From Mariannaea sp. PMI_226 (taxonomy: Eukaryota; Ascomycota; Sordariomycetes; Hypocreales; Nectriaceae): a stretch of 64,000 nucleotides of DNA. This document shows, piece by piece, positions 55,233 to 64,000 of this stretch (positions are counted from its first letter, which is position 1; each line of letters begins with the position of its first letter). The DNA lies in the NCBI GenBank assembly GCA_024336345.1, contig JANFOG010000021.1, positions 62,001 to 126,000 of the forward strand, read 5' to 3'. The notes under the pieces were generated by a model. That model saw nothing but the letters and a program-made list of their open reading frames with translations. It made no database searches and was not told the DNA's origin. A program made the translations under genes and the position numbers.

Positions 55233-56059
55233 ATGCGTAAGTGGATGACAAACCGTTTGGGAGATGAGCATAGAATAACAGCAAGTCAATAGCGCAAATT
55301 CTTAGCTACGAGTCTGGGGAAATTCCTGTTCAAGGTGCATTCACGGCCGAAATACACATTGAAGCTCGAGTATCCCTTAGAGACATGTGGAATGACCAGT
55401 ATCAAGGCAGCCAAGTGATGGGCAAACGACCTGGGATGTATCTGAAATATCTCCCTGGTCGATATCATGAGATCAGCGGCGACGTTCTCACTGGTGGTTC
55501 CTACCTCTTCAACACCTTTGAGGAAGCGGAGGAATATGAAAGTTGGACTAGCAGCGATTTCAAAGTTGGCGAGCCGGAAGTAATATTCTGGAACCAGCCG
55601 CTATTCAAGTCAGCAAGTCATTGGACTTGGAAGGTAATTGGAGCTCACAACTTCAAACCTGTCGACCAGCATGCGGTTGGCCGATTTCAGCGCTGGAAGT
55701 ACGATTATAACAACGACAATACTCGATCTCTTCTCTGCCAGCTCTATCCTGTTCTGAAAGATGGTGCTGAGCAGAGGGGGGCTACTTCATTCTGGCTTCT
55801 TTACTCTCCAAAAGACCGAATGATCGCTATTCAGCTCTCTTTCCCCAAGCCTGAGGCGCTTGACTATGACTCTATTCAAGAAACTGTGCAGTTAGTTTCA
55901 CACAAGCCCTCTCTTGGGGACATTTTCCCTGAAGCACTTGCAACTCGTCTCTTGGTAGATCGTACCAGTCCATTCTTGGCACTCTGGCTCCCACTGGCAG
56001 AATCTCCAAAGGGTGTTCATGTGGCCTGCCCGATCATTCCTAGCCTTGATACTGAGTAG
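55233..56059 (+). CDS. Unknown 256-residue protein with a 4-nt first coding exon
   Basis: The long frame before 56059 has no ATG in its first 30 codons, yet those codons are clearly protein-like (QILSYESGEIPVQGAF). A 56-nt intron with donor GTAAGT at 55237 and acceptor TAG ending at 55292 joins ATGC (55233-55236) to this frame, giving MPQILSYESGEIPV. The protein is soluble with no signal peptide. Segments such as GKRPGMYLKYLPGRYHEI, GSYLFNTFEEAEEYESW and VIGAHNFKPVDQHAVGRFQRW alternate charged and aromatic residues, and the two halves may be related alpha/beta sandwich modules. I do not recognise a named family. Starting at the later ATG (55385) would lose the protein-like N-terminus. Confidence 0.75.
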
Positions 56060-57326
56060 ATTGGGCAGGCTAAGCACAGGAAAGACATCTTAGTCTTTAG
56101 GTCACCAGTGTTCCGTTCAGATGTGTAAATAGCAAGGCTCATCAGAGAGCCTAATATATGATGAATACCTTCTATGGTTTTTGTGAATAAGAGTGCGGGC
56201 CTGAGTTGTAGTTTGCTACAGTTTGCAACCTGGACATAGGAAACTAGCTGTAAATATTACGCAACAGTCTAAAAACTAATTGTTGAGGATGTCAGCATCG
56301 TTTCCAGCGGTTATCTTCTACTAAGAAAGGGCTGTACAAGCGACTGCCCTCGATGTGTGCCACTGCGATAGCTGCGAGTTCTGGAGATGTATAAAAATAG
56401 TGCTGCATTTGGCTACCACGGTGCTAGACGACACTACGTGGCCTCAAGCTTCATATCGACGGTTATGACTGATAGTGAACGATACCAGCAATTTCTGAGT
56501 CTATTGTAGTGAGATAGACTGATGAGAAAACAACAGCGGCAAGAGTTGACCTTAAGATATACAGAAATAAAGCGGCTGTCAAACTAACATGGCCTCGTAC
56601 CTGTGAAGAATGTTAATTGTCGCTAGGGCACGACTCAGGAATCAAAGTCCCGAAGCTGAAGGGGAGAACGCTGAAGAGAATGACACCGATCTCCACTCCT
56701 AATTTCTGAACAGCTATGTGAAAATGAGCGACTTCATAAATTCATTCGCTCAAGGAAGTATGGGGGAAGCTAATATCCCTGAGACATACAGTATTACGTA
56801 TGGCTTCTCGCTCCGTAAGGAGAATACGACCTCTGATATAAGTTTCATAATCTGGCCTTATAATATAATAAAGTTGTGGATGTTGGGAACTGGAATCCGC
56901 AGCTAGGCCCAAGAGTTTGGTATATTGGGTTGGCTTAATCAATACGAGCAGCTACCTTGTTAACCATTCTCGTATACAAAAAGCCGAGACGCATCCTGGA
57001 GTTCAAATACAAGTCATGGGGACCGCTGTGTATCTCAGCCATATTCTAGCATAGTATATATTATTGACGTCAATCTCAGCCCCATCCAACCATCTACAAG
57101 AGGCCTAAGACGTAGATACACCAAACTTCCTCACCATCTTGGCATATCAGAGTTCGGGAATCTGGTGCAGATGTAGAACCTCAAGCTCCAAAACATCCAG
57201 TGAAAATTAAATCTGTGCAAATATTTTTGTTGGAAATCGCTCCTTTCTGATCTCTCCGCTCAAAACGACGATATCAATTAAATGAGACCCGACAAGTAAT
57301 CCTATAACCATTGATACATGAGATCG
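56060..57326. other. Intergenic region
   Basis: AT-rich flank between the unknown protein and the zinc-ribbon gene. No gene recognised. Short frames at 56718-56906 and 56742-56942 overlap on opposite strands and look spurious. Confidence 0.4.
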
Positions 57327-57905
57327 CTACTCGTAATCAACCTTTCGATCTTGGGAGACTTGTCTTGCACCACATTGACGGCAAAATCTGTCGTCAGGCT
57401 GGCAAGTGAAGCCACATTGGGTGCAGAATCGAGCAGCCGGGCTTGCAGCAGCCAGGCCTTGCTCATTGCCTGACCTTGCACCTTGAGCTGAAGACTCCGC
57501 GTAGTATGGAGGAGGCACCTGTGGAGAAGGTGCCCTCATAAATTGTTGCGGTTGCATATTTGGAGCCGGTGCATAGAGTCCCATCTCTTGCGCTTGCATT
57601 GGCATCATCGACGGTTGAAGATTGGACATCTGCGCCGGGGGCTGTGCCATTATAGTAGGAGCACTCTGCTGCAAAGCCTGGTTTTCTGCTGCCGATTTCT
57701 TCAGTGCTTCTTCGACGGCGAGCTGGGTTCGTCGGTCCTGTTCCTCCTCTTGACGCCTGCGTGCATCGACCTCCCATTGTATCTCCATCTCACGCCGAGA
57801 GTTCGCCGCTTCTTGTTTCTGGACTTCGTGCCTGGCGGCAGCCCTGGATGCACCGACAAGGACTGCGGCACCCAAAACCGGTCTGCGTCGACGAGGTCCA
57901 AACAT
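57327..57905 (-). CDS. Zinc-ribbon protein with Gln/Pro-rich linker
   Basis: A single exon of 192 residues. The N-terminus is basic (MFGPRRRRPVLGAAVLVGASRAAAR), resembling a glycine/alanine-rich membrane or organelle-targeting segment. It is followed by a charged helix (EIQWEVDARRRQEEEQDRRTQ) that could form a coiled coil, a Gln/Met/Pro-rich low-complexity linker, and a C-terminal zinc ribbon with two CxxC knuckles (FCTQCG and FCRQCG, 11 residues apart). Similar short proteins are common in ascomycetes but uncharacterised. The zinc ribbon suggests protein or nucleic-acid binding. No lesions. Confidence 0.8.
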   Translation of the reverse strand: MFGPRRRRPVLGAAVLVGASRAAARHEVQKQEAANSRREMEIQWEVDARRRQEEEQDRRTQLAVEEALKKSAAENQALQQSAPTIMAQPPAQMSNLQPSMMPMQAQEMGLYAPAPNMQPQQFMRAPSPQVPPPYYAESSAQGARSGNEQGLAAASPAARFCTQCGFTCQPDDRFCRQCGARQVSQDRKVDYE

Positions 57906-60273
57906 TGCGCTAACTTCTATGGGCCTGTTGGATCGTAGGGGACAAGATAATAGTAACAGGAGGTAGGAGTTTAGGTCAACAAAATGTCTTGAGGCAGTTG
58001 GATTTTTCCATTAAGTGGAAGGGAAACTTAACCCTCTAATAGCATACGTGGAAAAGGACATGCCCTCGAACCGGCGACCCTCGCTTGGAATTTACCTTTT
58101 CCAGTCATGATGGCTTAGCTATAAAGTTTAAGCCCAGTTATCTATTTATTGCCTCACTGGATCATTAAGTCGGTGACAGTTCGTTCCGCTCTTCTCTTCC
58201 CTGGCTATGCCTATGTTGTCAAGGAGATATCCGTGCTCTACAGCACGAATTTCATGCAACTCATTGCTCTGTAACACACTCTAGCTCTGCTACTCACAAC
58301 ACCATTAGGCCAAGGTATATGTCTTTTCTTCAAGAAAGAAATACTATGCAAACCTAAATGATCGCTTTTGTAGGTCAGATGCGCTCTGATGACGTGACAG
58401 TGAGAAGGTGGCATTTGAGTTACCGTGGACGAGACCAATGGCCCACCACCAAAAAGTATGTTGCTATGAAGACATCTGTGCGTCTTTCGCAACACTCGTG
58501 GCGCTGCGGCTATTCTGAAATTGGCTGTGGCGTCCATGGTCAAAGTTCGTATGGCGTGAGACAGGTGATGAAGACTCCACAGTGGGATTGCCTCCTTTCT
58601 ACTATTGCAAACCGGGATGGCTGTTTCATTCTCACAACCTGTGACCTGGCTATTGTATTCACTTACTATTTGCGCTTATGCTCTTCTTGTCGGACCAACT
58701 CGGCATCCTCTACGAAAGAAGAAAGCAAATGTACGGGACTGCCCAAGGGAGTGTGGAAAGGTTCCGCGCGGGGAGATAATATATGTGGCTATACTGTTAC
58801 AACACAGAACGTCACTAAAGCAAAGGAAAACGAAAGTTGGCCCAGATCGTCAGGGACATCTCAGGCTAGGGACCTGCCGACACAACTCATACTTGGTATC
58901 TCGTGCAAGCTCCAGTGCGATGCTCCATATATGACAACTCCCTTGAGATACGATAGGAGCTTCTATCCTGACCCCTTGAATGTTATCGAAGGCAGACAGG
59001 TGAGTAAATAAGTATGATTGCGACAAATGCGGGCCCCGCTAAGGTACTTTCAACCTATCTGGCAGATCAGGTGCTTTCCCAGTGATTTGAGTGAGAACTA
59101 AAGGTCGATGTAGACTTTGACCCTTCACACACAATGGGAACTCTCTCTCTCGTACTCAGAAGCTGAAGTGGAGTTAAGTTTATCTTAATCTTGGGGTATC
59201 AAACACCATGACGGGAGCCAGAAAGTTATGTATTCGACTGTATTATATCGACACGAGCTCTTGATGCAAACTATCGTCTTCGTATTACCGAGCCAATCGC
59301 AGCTTCTCAAATTTTATATCTTCAAGCATATTCTGGGCTTTCTAACTCATATTTATCTTGTATTTGTTTCTATCTCTACCACTCGCGCATTTGCTCTTCT
59401 CATTGACTGCCGTCATGGCAACAACACTGGCTGAAATCGAATGTCCTCATTGAGTAAACTCATTAGCCAAATCGGAGGCAATCAAACTACTATCAAAACT
59501 ACCACTCGTTCAGTGGAGCGACTTGCACGGAGACGTGGCAGCCCAGAAGAATCTTTTTGCAATTCTCGGCCGGGATTTAACATTACACAGACTTGCTTAA
59601 TAGTTAGCCAGTCTACATGCCCGCAGTAGGGACCACTTGACTGGCCTTCATTTCTGTCAACTGCATGTCGTTTAGGGGGAAAAGGCCACATTTGGGTGCT
59701 CTTCGAGATCGAGGTAGTTGGCATGCGCGAGCCATGAACAGCCCACAGACATTAGATCTAGGAGACTTGGGATCAGGTCAGGCTGGAAATCATTTGTGAG
59801 AGGAGACTTTGCGTGCTCTACTATGCGACCACAAAATCGTCTGGAAAAAGACTCAGTTCATTGACAGTCACTCAACAAGAGACGAACAGCATTTCAGCTT
59901 GATTTCGGAATGCGTTTGTAGCATGTGCCTCTATGATGAGAAGCTAGGCTGAATCTACTCTGTGATGTAGAGAGATGATCGGAGGGCACGAAAGGAATGG
60001 AACTGCACCAACGCATGAGAGCAGGGTAGGAACAAGACGAGAATGACAGACCATTGTATTCCACCAATAGGAGTGCATTGTTTTTATTCATTCATATTTC
60101 TGCAGATTCTCCGCCTGTCTGGATAGGGTTTTCGTCATCACCCTTGGTATTTCCATCTGGTAGAACGATGTTCGTTCGGTCTCTTACAGTGGCATAAAAG
60201 GTTTAGGCTTTTTTCATGGGTTTGCGCCAACCGTATACGCTTCATGAATAGTCTAGTGTCCCAATGTGGAATT
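57906..60273. other. Long intergenic region
   Basis: About 2.4 kb without a supported gene. A frame at 58605-58934 starts with a hydrophobic segment, WLLYSLTICAYALLVG, and then TRHPLRK, faintly like a cytochrome P450 N-terminus, but nothing P450-like follows. A small hairpin with 8-bp arms (58050-58057 and 58095-58102) encloses a tRNA T-arm-like word on the minus strand but does not fold as a tRNA. Confidence 0.4.
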
Positions 60274-61502
60274 CTAGTTGGATGACTTCTCAGATGTGGG
60301 CATGAGGCTTATTGCCAAAGGAACAGGCCAGGCAAATTGGTTGATAGGGTCCTTGTGAATCTCGCCAGACGTTATCAAATCAACGACCGCAACTCCAATG
60401 TATCCACCAACTGCTGTGAACACGTGCCACCTGCAAATTGTCAGTTTGCGATTCGACAAGAAACGAGTACTATAACAGATAAGAAGGACTCCTACCATCC
60501 GTGTAGCTCCAAGAGGAAGGCAAAGGGCAAACCGATGGAATGTCTCATGTCGGTCAGCAGGCTACAAGCCCAGTCATCAATCAGCCAGACCAAGTAACCA
60601 AAGGCAAAGCTGACTAGCGACTTGAATATCAGTGATGAACTTTACAGGGCTACATAGAATGAAATATTGGTAACTTACGGCAGCCAAATGTAGAGATATT
60701 TTGAAGTGTTTTCCGACTTCGGGGATCGGGAACCTGTTGCGGGATCATCTTTCGCACTCGTGTAGCAATAATGTAAACACCCAAGCCAAATGTCGATGCG
60801 TGAAGAAGAAACTCATCCATAACCATATGTGTGACCATTACAACGGTAAAAAGGGTGAGAAGGATCAGTCCTATCAGCCTGGTTCGCTGTGGGCTGGCTT
60901 TGTAGGTGAGAAGGCGATGAATGAGTGGTGTAGTGAGAAGATGCATTGAGAGCTCATCGGCTGTCCACGCGACGCATAGCAATAGGGTTAGGAACAATTC
61001 TCATCAAGGAAACTGGCTAGCTCAAGTATAAGAGAAAGCAAGGACGTACGTACACATTTGTGTGTGGTATTTCAATGTCATGTGGTACGCTCCGGAGCAA
61101 ATACCTACACCAATTAACCCACAGTAAGAAGCCAAACGAGGACCGGTCCAAGGCTTCTGGCTGCGGTGAAAAAGCCCATAGAGCCCATATGCAACTGCCA
61201 GATGTCAGTTTCAAGGTGGCAACAGTAAGGAGAGGGAGGGGTTATCCTAACCGAACACTAGACTGCTAAGTGTATTGACAAACTCTGCAATGTATCGTGT
61301 AACGACATAGTCCTAACCAATTTGTGAGTGGCTCTCGATTTCCAGAAGGGAGGTGGAAAGAAGTTGATGATACCTCTTCACAAAAGCTGCAAAGAACAAG
61401 AATAAATGTTATTACCAATTAGAGTCGACCTGAACTGCCCCCGATCAAGACTCACTTCAAATAAGAGGTTTGCGCACCCCAGAAGGGTGGTGTTAGATGC
61501 AT
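60274..61502 (-). CDS. Alkaline ceramidase (Ydc1/Ypc1/ACER family)
   Basis: Seven exons (61502-61456, 61386-61374, 61312-61252, 61194-61054, 60960-60679, 60613-60496, 60430-60274) close exactly into 272 residues. The second coding exon is only 13 nt. The start MHLTPPFWGAQTSYLNFCEEDY is the conserved ceramidase N-terminus. Catalytic and metal residues are visible in GAYHMTLKYH (His), SDELSMH (Asp) and HGWWHVF (two His). About seven hydrophobic segments are present, ending VFTAVGGYIGVAVVDLI. The enzyme works in ER/Golgi membranes, hydrolysing ceramide or dihydroceramide to a sphingoid base and fatty acid. It is fully intact, and the multi-exon structure explains why only fragments appear as open frames. 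Confidence 0.94.
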
Positions 61503-63560
61503 GGTTTTGGATATTTAGCTCCCAGATACTCGTTCACCACAGGCGGAAAAAATTGCGTATGATACGTCAAGTAAATTTTTGGGTTTTCTTTTTAGCGCAA
61601 TCAGGCAGCTTGGCAGCTTTTATGTACATAATAAGCTAGCTTGTGCATGTCTCGCATTCCCTGACGCGGCTGGATCTGGTCTGGCTTGATGGCACCCGTA
61701 GTCCAGTCATGAGGAAACACACCTGATGAACTAGACCAATAAGACACGGGTGTAAGGGAAAGGTGGATACCTCTGGAGGCATTGGCCCGCTTGTATCCGA
61801 ACATCCGGGAAGCCTGACAGATTGACTCTCTACAGGGTAAGTTTGTGCAGATGCATCCGACTTTTACATCATAGTTGCCGTGTGGTCTCGTGGTTTCAAG
61901 AGCTGCACCACCGGATCATATACTGTTTTTAAGGGCTAGGGAACTAATTAATGATGATAGTCTGGTCAACTAGTACAAGCTATTACCGTCCATGACCTGG
62001 AACCTAGAGCAAAGTAGATGGTGTTGTTGCCTGTCCTCCCCTGATTTTGTCAAGCACGATTTCGTGCTTACTCCGGAATTCTCCTGCATGATATTTATCT
62101 ATAACGGCATCGAGAACACTACATTGAGAAAGATAATTCGGCTGAATTGGGACACATACATAAAAGTCTCCTGATATCCTCCAATGAGATCGTACACCTA
62201 CCAAATTGTGCTCCAATCAAAACGCACAGTAAACTCAAGGTATAGATGTAAATTCGAACATAAGCACTCGCGTCCCTTGAGTCTTGAAATATCTATCAGT
62301 TTCGTCTAGAAATCAACTATACTGCTTCGTGTTGTGGCTTATTGCCTGGCAATAAAATGGCTAAATTCGTAAATCTCTTGACTCCATCCTGCGGGAGAGG
62401 TGATTAATAATATTCAATTTCGTGTCACCTTAAATGAGGGATAATAGAATCAATGAACGTTATGCAAAATGTTCTCTAATTGTAAGGTAGAGTCGAAGTC
62501 AAATGTCCTAGTTTGATTCTACATTTGCTTTAACTATAATTTACGTTACGGACAATCACCAAACATAAGGATTTAGCTAGAGTTATATTATAGGCGCACT
62601 ATTGGCATAGAGTGTGGTTAAAGGATGGCTTGAATCTGATTTTTTTTACATAATGTCTACTCTATTTCGACGTGAGCATATCCGTTTCTCGAACTATGGT
62701 TTTTGACACCCTAACCCTAACCCTAACCCTAGTTGTCATTGAGCTTATAGTCCAATATTTCCGACGATGGACTACTTGCTGCCCTGTTAAGTATTAGAAT
62801 TACAGCCTTCACGGCAGAGATTCTTCGGCCGATCGCCTACAATGCCATGCTTGCCAACCTAATCTGCCCCTATTACACTCCACCCTAAATTGGCATGGCT
62901 ATCCCCAAGGATTGCATATCATCGACCGACCATGGTCGACTTTATGCATCATCAATCTATAGGATCTTGTTTGAATGCAGGACTTGAGATTCTGCAAATG
63001 TTAGTATGAATGCTTGGTATCTGCATAGATTTGGAAGTTTTTCGATTTAATTGTATTTTCAGCATTTGATATTCAGGGCCTAACCTTTTGTGATTCAATG
63101 CGCAATTAATTAATTCGTCATGACATTGGGCACGCAGCTTAATCTATAGATGTTTACCACCTTTTCTAGGACTAGACCCAATCTTTGGGGCCGCCTACAT
63201 TGCAGAATGCACTTAATCTCTCTAACTGCCATGGCCCGAAATTACGCATGAAGGAATGATTCTCAGATCGGCATTTCACTCCGGTATTTGTTGATTGGCT
63301 GTCCATGACAACCAATGATCAGCTTCTCTCCGTCGACTAACCCCCAATCAACTTAAGAGAGCACCTTCTCGCGGGCCGCCCATGTTCCCACCCTCGGGCC
63401 GGTTCCGCCCCCGCCTTTCGCTGCCTGACGTTGTCTCGTATTCCCTCTATCCATACCTAACTAAAGATAAGGCTCCTCACCTCTCCAGCTTCGATAAAGG
63501 TCTATCAGAAGAGGCTACGAGCCAATTCAACCTTGTCCCAGAATCTCTAGACTATCCAAC
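61503..63560. other. Intergenic region with second telomere-like repeat
   Basis: About 2 kb between the ceramidase start and the methyltransferase start. It contains the CCCTAA block (62709-62731). No gene recognised. Confidence 0.45.
62709..62731 (-). repeat. Interstitial telomere repeat, CCCTAA orientation
   Basis: Three exact CCCTAA units and CCCTA. It is the reverse orientation of the block at 19447-19467, 43 kb away. Both are too short to be functional telomeres. Confidence 0.9.
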
Positions 63561-64000
63561 ATGGCCGGTGGCTTCCAACAACAAGGTGCGGGGACAAGTG
63601 CTTCGCCCGCTCAAGACAAAGACAACATGCTTGTAGTCGACGACAATGTTGGTGGTTTCCTAACGCGTGCTTCCCAAAGGACATTGTGTAATGAATGGTG
63701 GTATTTAGGCTGAAACTTACGAAGATGATGATGCTGATTCAACTGTCGGACTTGTGGGCAACGACCCACCGCCCATGCAATTTGCAGGGCCGTCACACTG
63801 ACTGGCACCACAGGAGAACACTAGCGATACCGCTTCTCTGTCGTCAAGTATTTTGACCTACCGCCAAGAAAATGGCCGGACATATCATGCCTACAAGGAC
63901 GGGGGTAAGGCACTCAGGGCTCAGTTTTGATTTAGTTTTCGTTCTTTCAACATGTAAAGTGCGACAATTGGCTGACCCAATCCCAGCCTATGTACTCCCA
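63561..64000 (+). CDS. LaeA-like SAM-dependent methyltransferase, N-terminal part
   Basis: Four exons are visible (63561-63647, 63709-63744, 63814-63904, 63987 to the window edge). Joined they read MAGGFQQQGAGTSASPAQ, an acidic stretch, then ENTSDTASLSSSILTYRQ, ENGRTYHAYKDGAYVLP. This Asp/Ser-rich start followed by ENGRTYHAYKDG and the YVLPND-type block is the typical N-terminus of fungal methyltransferases in the LaeA/UMTA group, which act on or near regulators of secondary metabolism and development. The SAM-binding domain lies beyond the window. Introns are 61, 69 and 82 nt, each with a clean donor and acceptor. Confidence 0.8.

Noticed and set aside
55289..55291. ATA as a mutated or non-standard start codon of the unknown protein
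   Set aside because: A standard intron joins an upstream ATG in phase, which is simpler.
58040..58110. Possible tRNA gene on the minus strand (GGTTCGAGG word inside 8-bp arms)
   Set aside because: The enclosed sequence is about 50 nt, with no D arm or anticodon arm and a T stem that does not pair.
58605..58934. Cytochrome P450 N-terminus (hydrophobic segment then TRHPLRK)
   Set aside because: No proline-rich hinge, ExxR or heme-binding Cys motif follows in any frame.

Overview
The window looks like nuclear DNA of a filamentous ascomycete, most likely an Aspergillus/Penicillium-type Eurotiomycete. Genes are split by many short GT-AG introns (mostly 43-118 nt, often with CTAAC or CTGAC branch sites). 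Zn(II)2Cys6 regulators are common, and there are CFEM, GH79, alkaline ceramidase and LaeA-like genes. Two short blocks of the TTAGGG telomere repeat lie inside the window. No virus, plasmid, CRISPR array, rRNA or convincing tRNA gene was seen. Exon models were built by hand: a junction was accepted when both GT/AG sites, the reading frame and the conserved protein motif agreed.

Left part (1-8 kb) is a gene graveyard. It holds a broken Zn2Cys6 regulator, a broken class V aminotransferase, a broken amino-acid permease and a GH10 xylanase relic, plus two diverged inverted copies of a repeat (371-600 and 6195-6415). One NAD(P)-dependent epimerase (4417-5531) remains intact among them, and a small secreted protein follows at 8.1-8.6 kb.

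The 12-24 kb block is the most coherent unit. It contains a regulator with two tandem Zn2Cys6 clusters, a secreted arylsulfatase, a secreted GH79 beta-glucuronidase-like enzyme and a sugar transporter sharing a divergent promoter with the GH79 gene. Each can be spliced into a full-length frame. Together they look like a small catabolic cluster for releasing sulfate and uronic acid from a sulfated glucuronide and importing the sugar. A telomere-like repeat sits between the sulfatase and GH79 genes.

The 26-41 kb part carries a CFEM protein, a secreted alpha/beta hydrolase, a secreted beta-helix protein with a bulb-type lectin domain, and a conserved helical protein, separated by long gene-poor stretches. 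From 42 to 50 kb there is an MFSD1-like transporter with two striking palindromes in its promoter, a Zn2Cys6 regulator with a GC-AG intron, a fragment of another regulator, and a regulator that is complete except for one internal TGA.

The right part (52-64 kb) has a DapA-family aldolase lacking its Schiff-base lysine, a 256-residue unknown protein with a 4-nt first coding exon, a zinc-ribbon protein, an alkaline ceramidase in seven exons, a second telomere-like repeat in the opposite orientation to the first, and the start of a LaeA-like methyltransferase that runs off the window.
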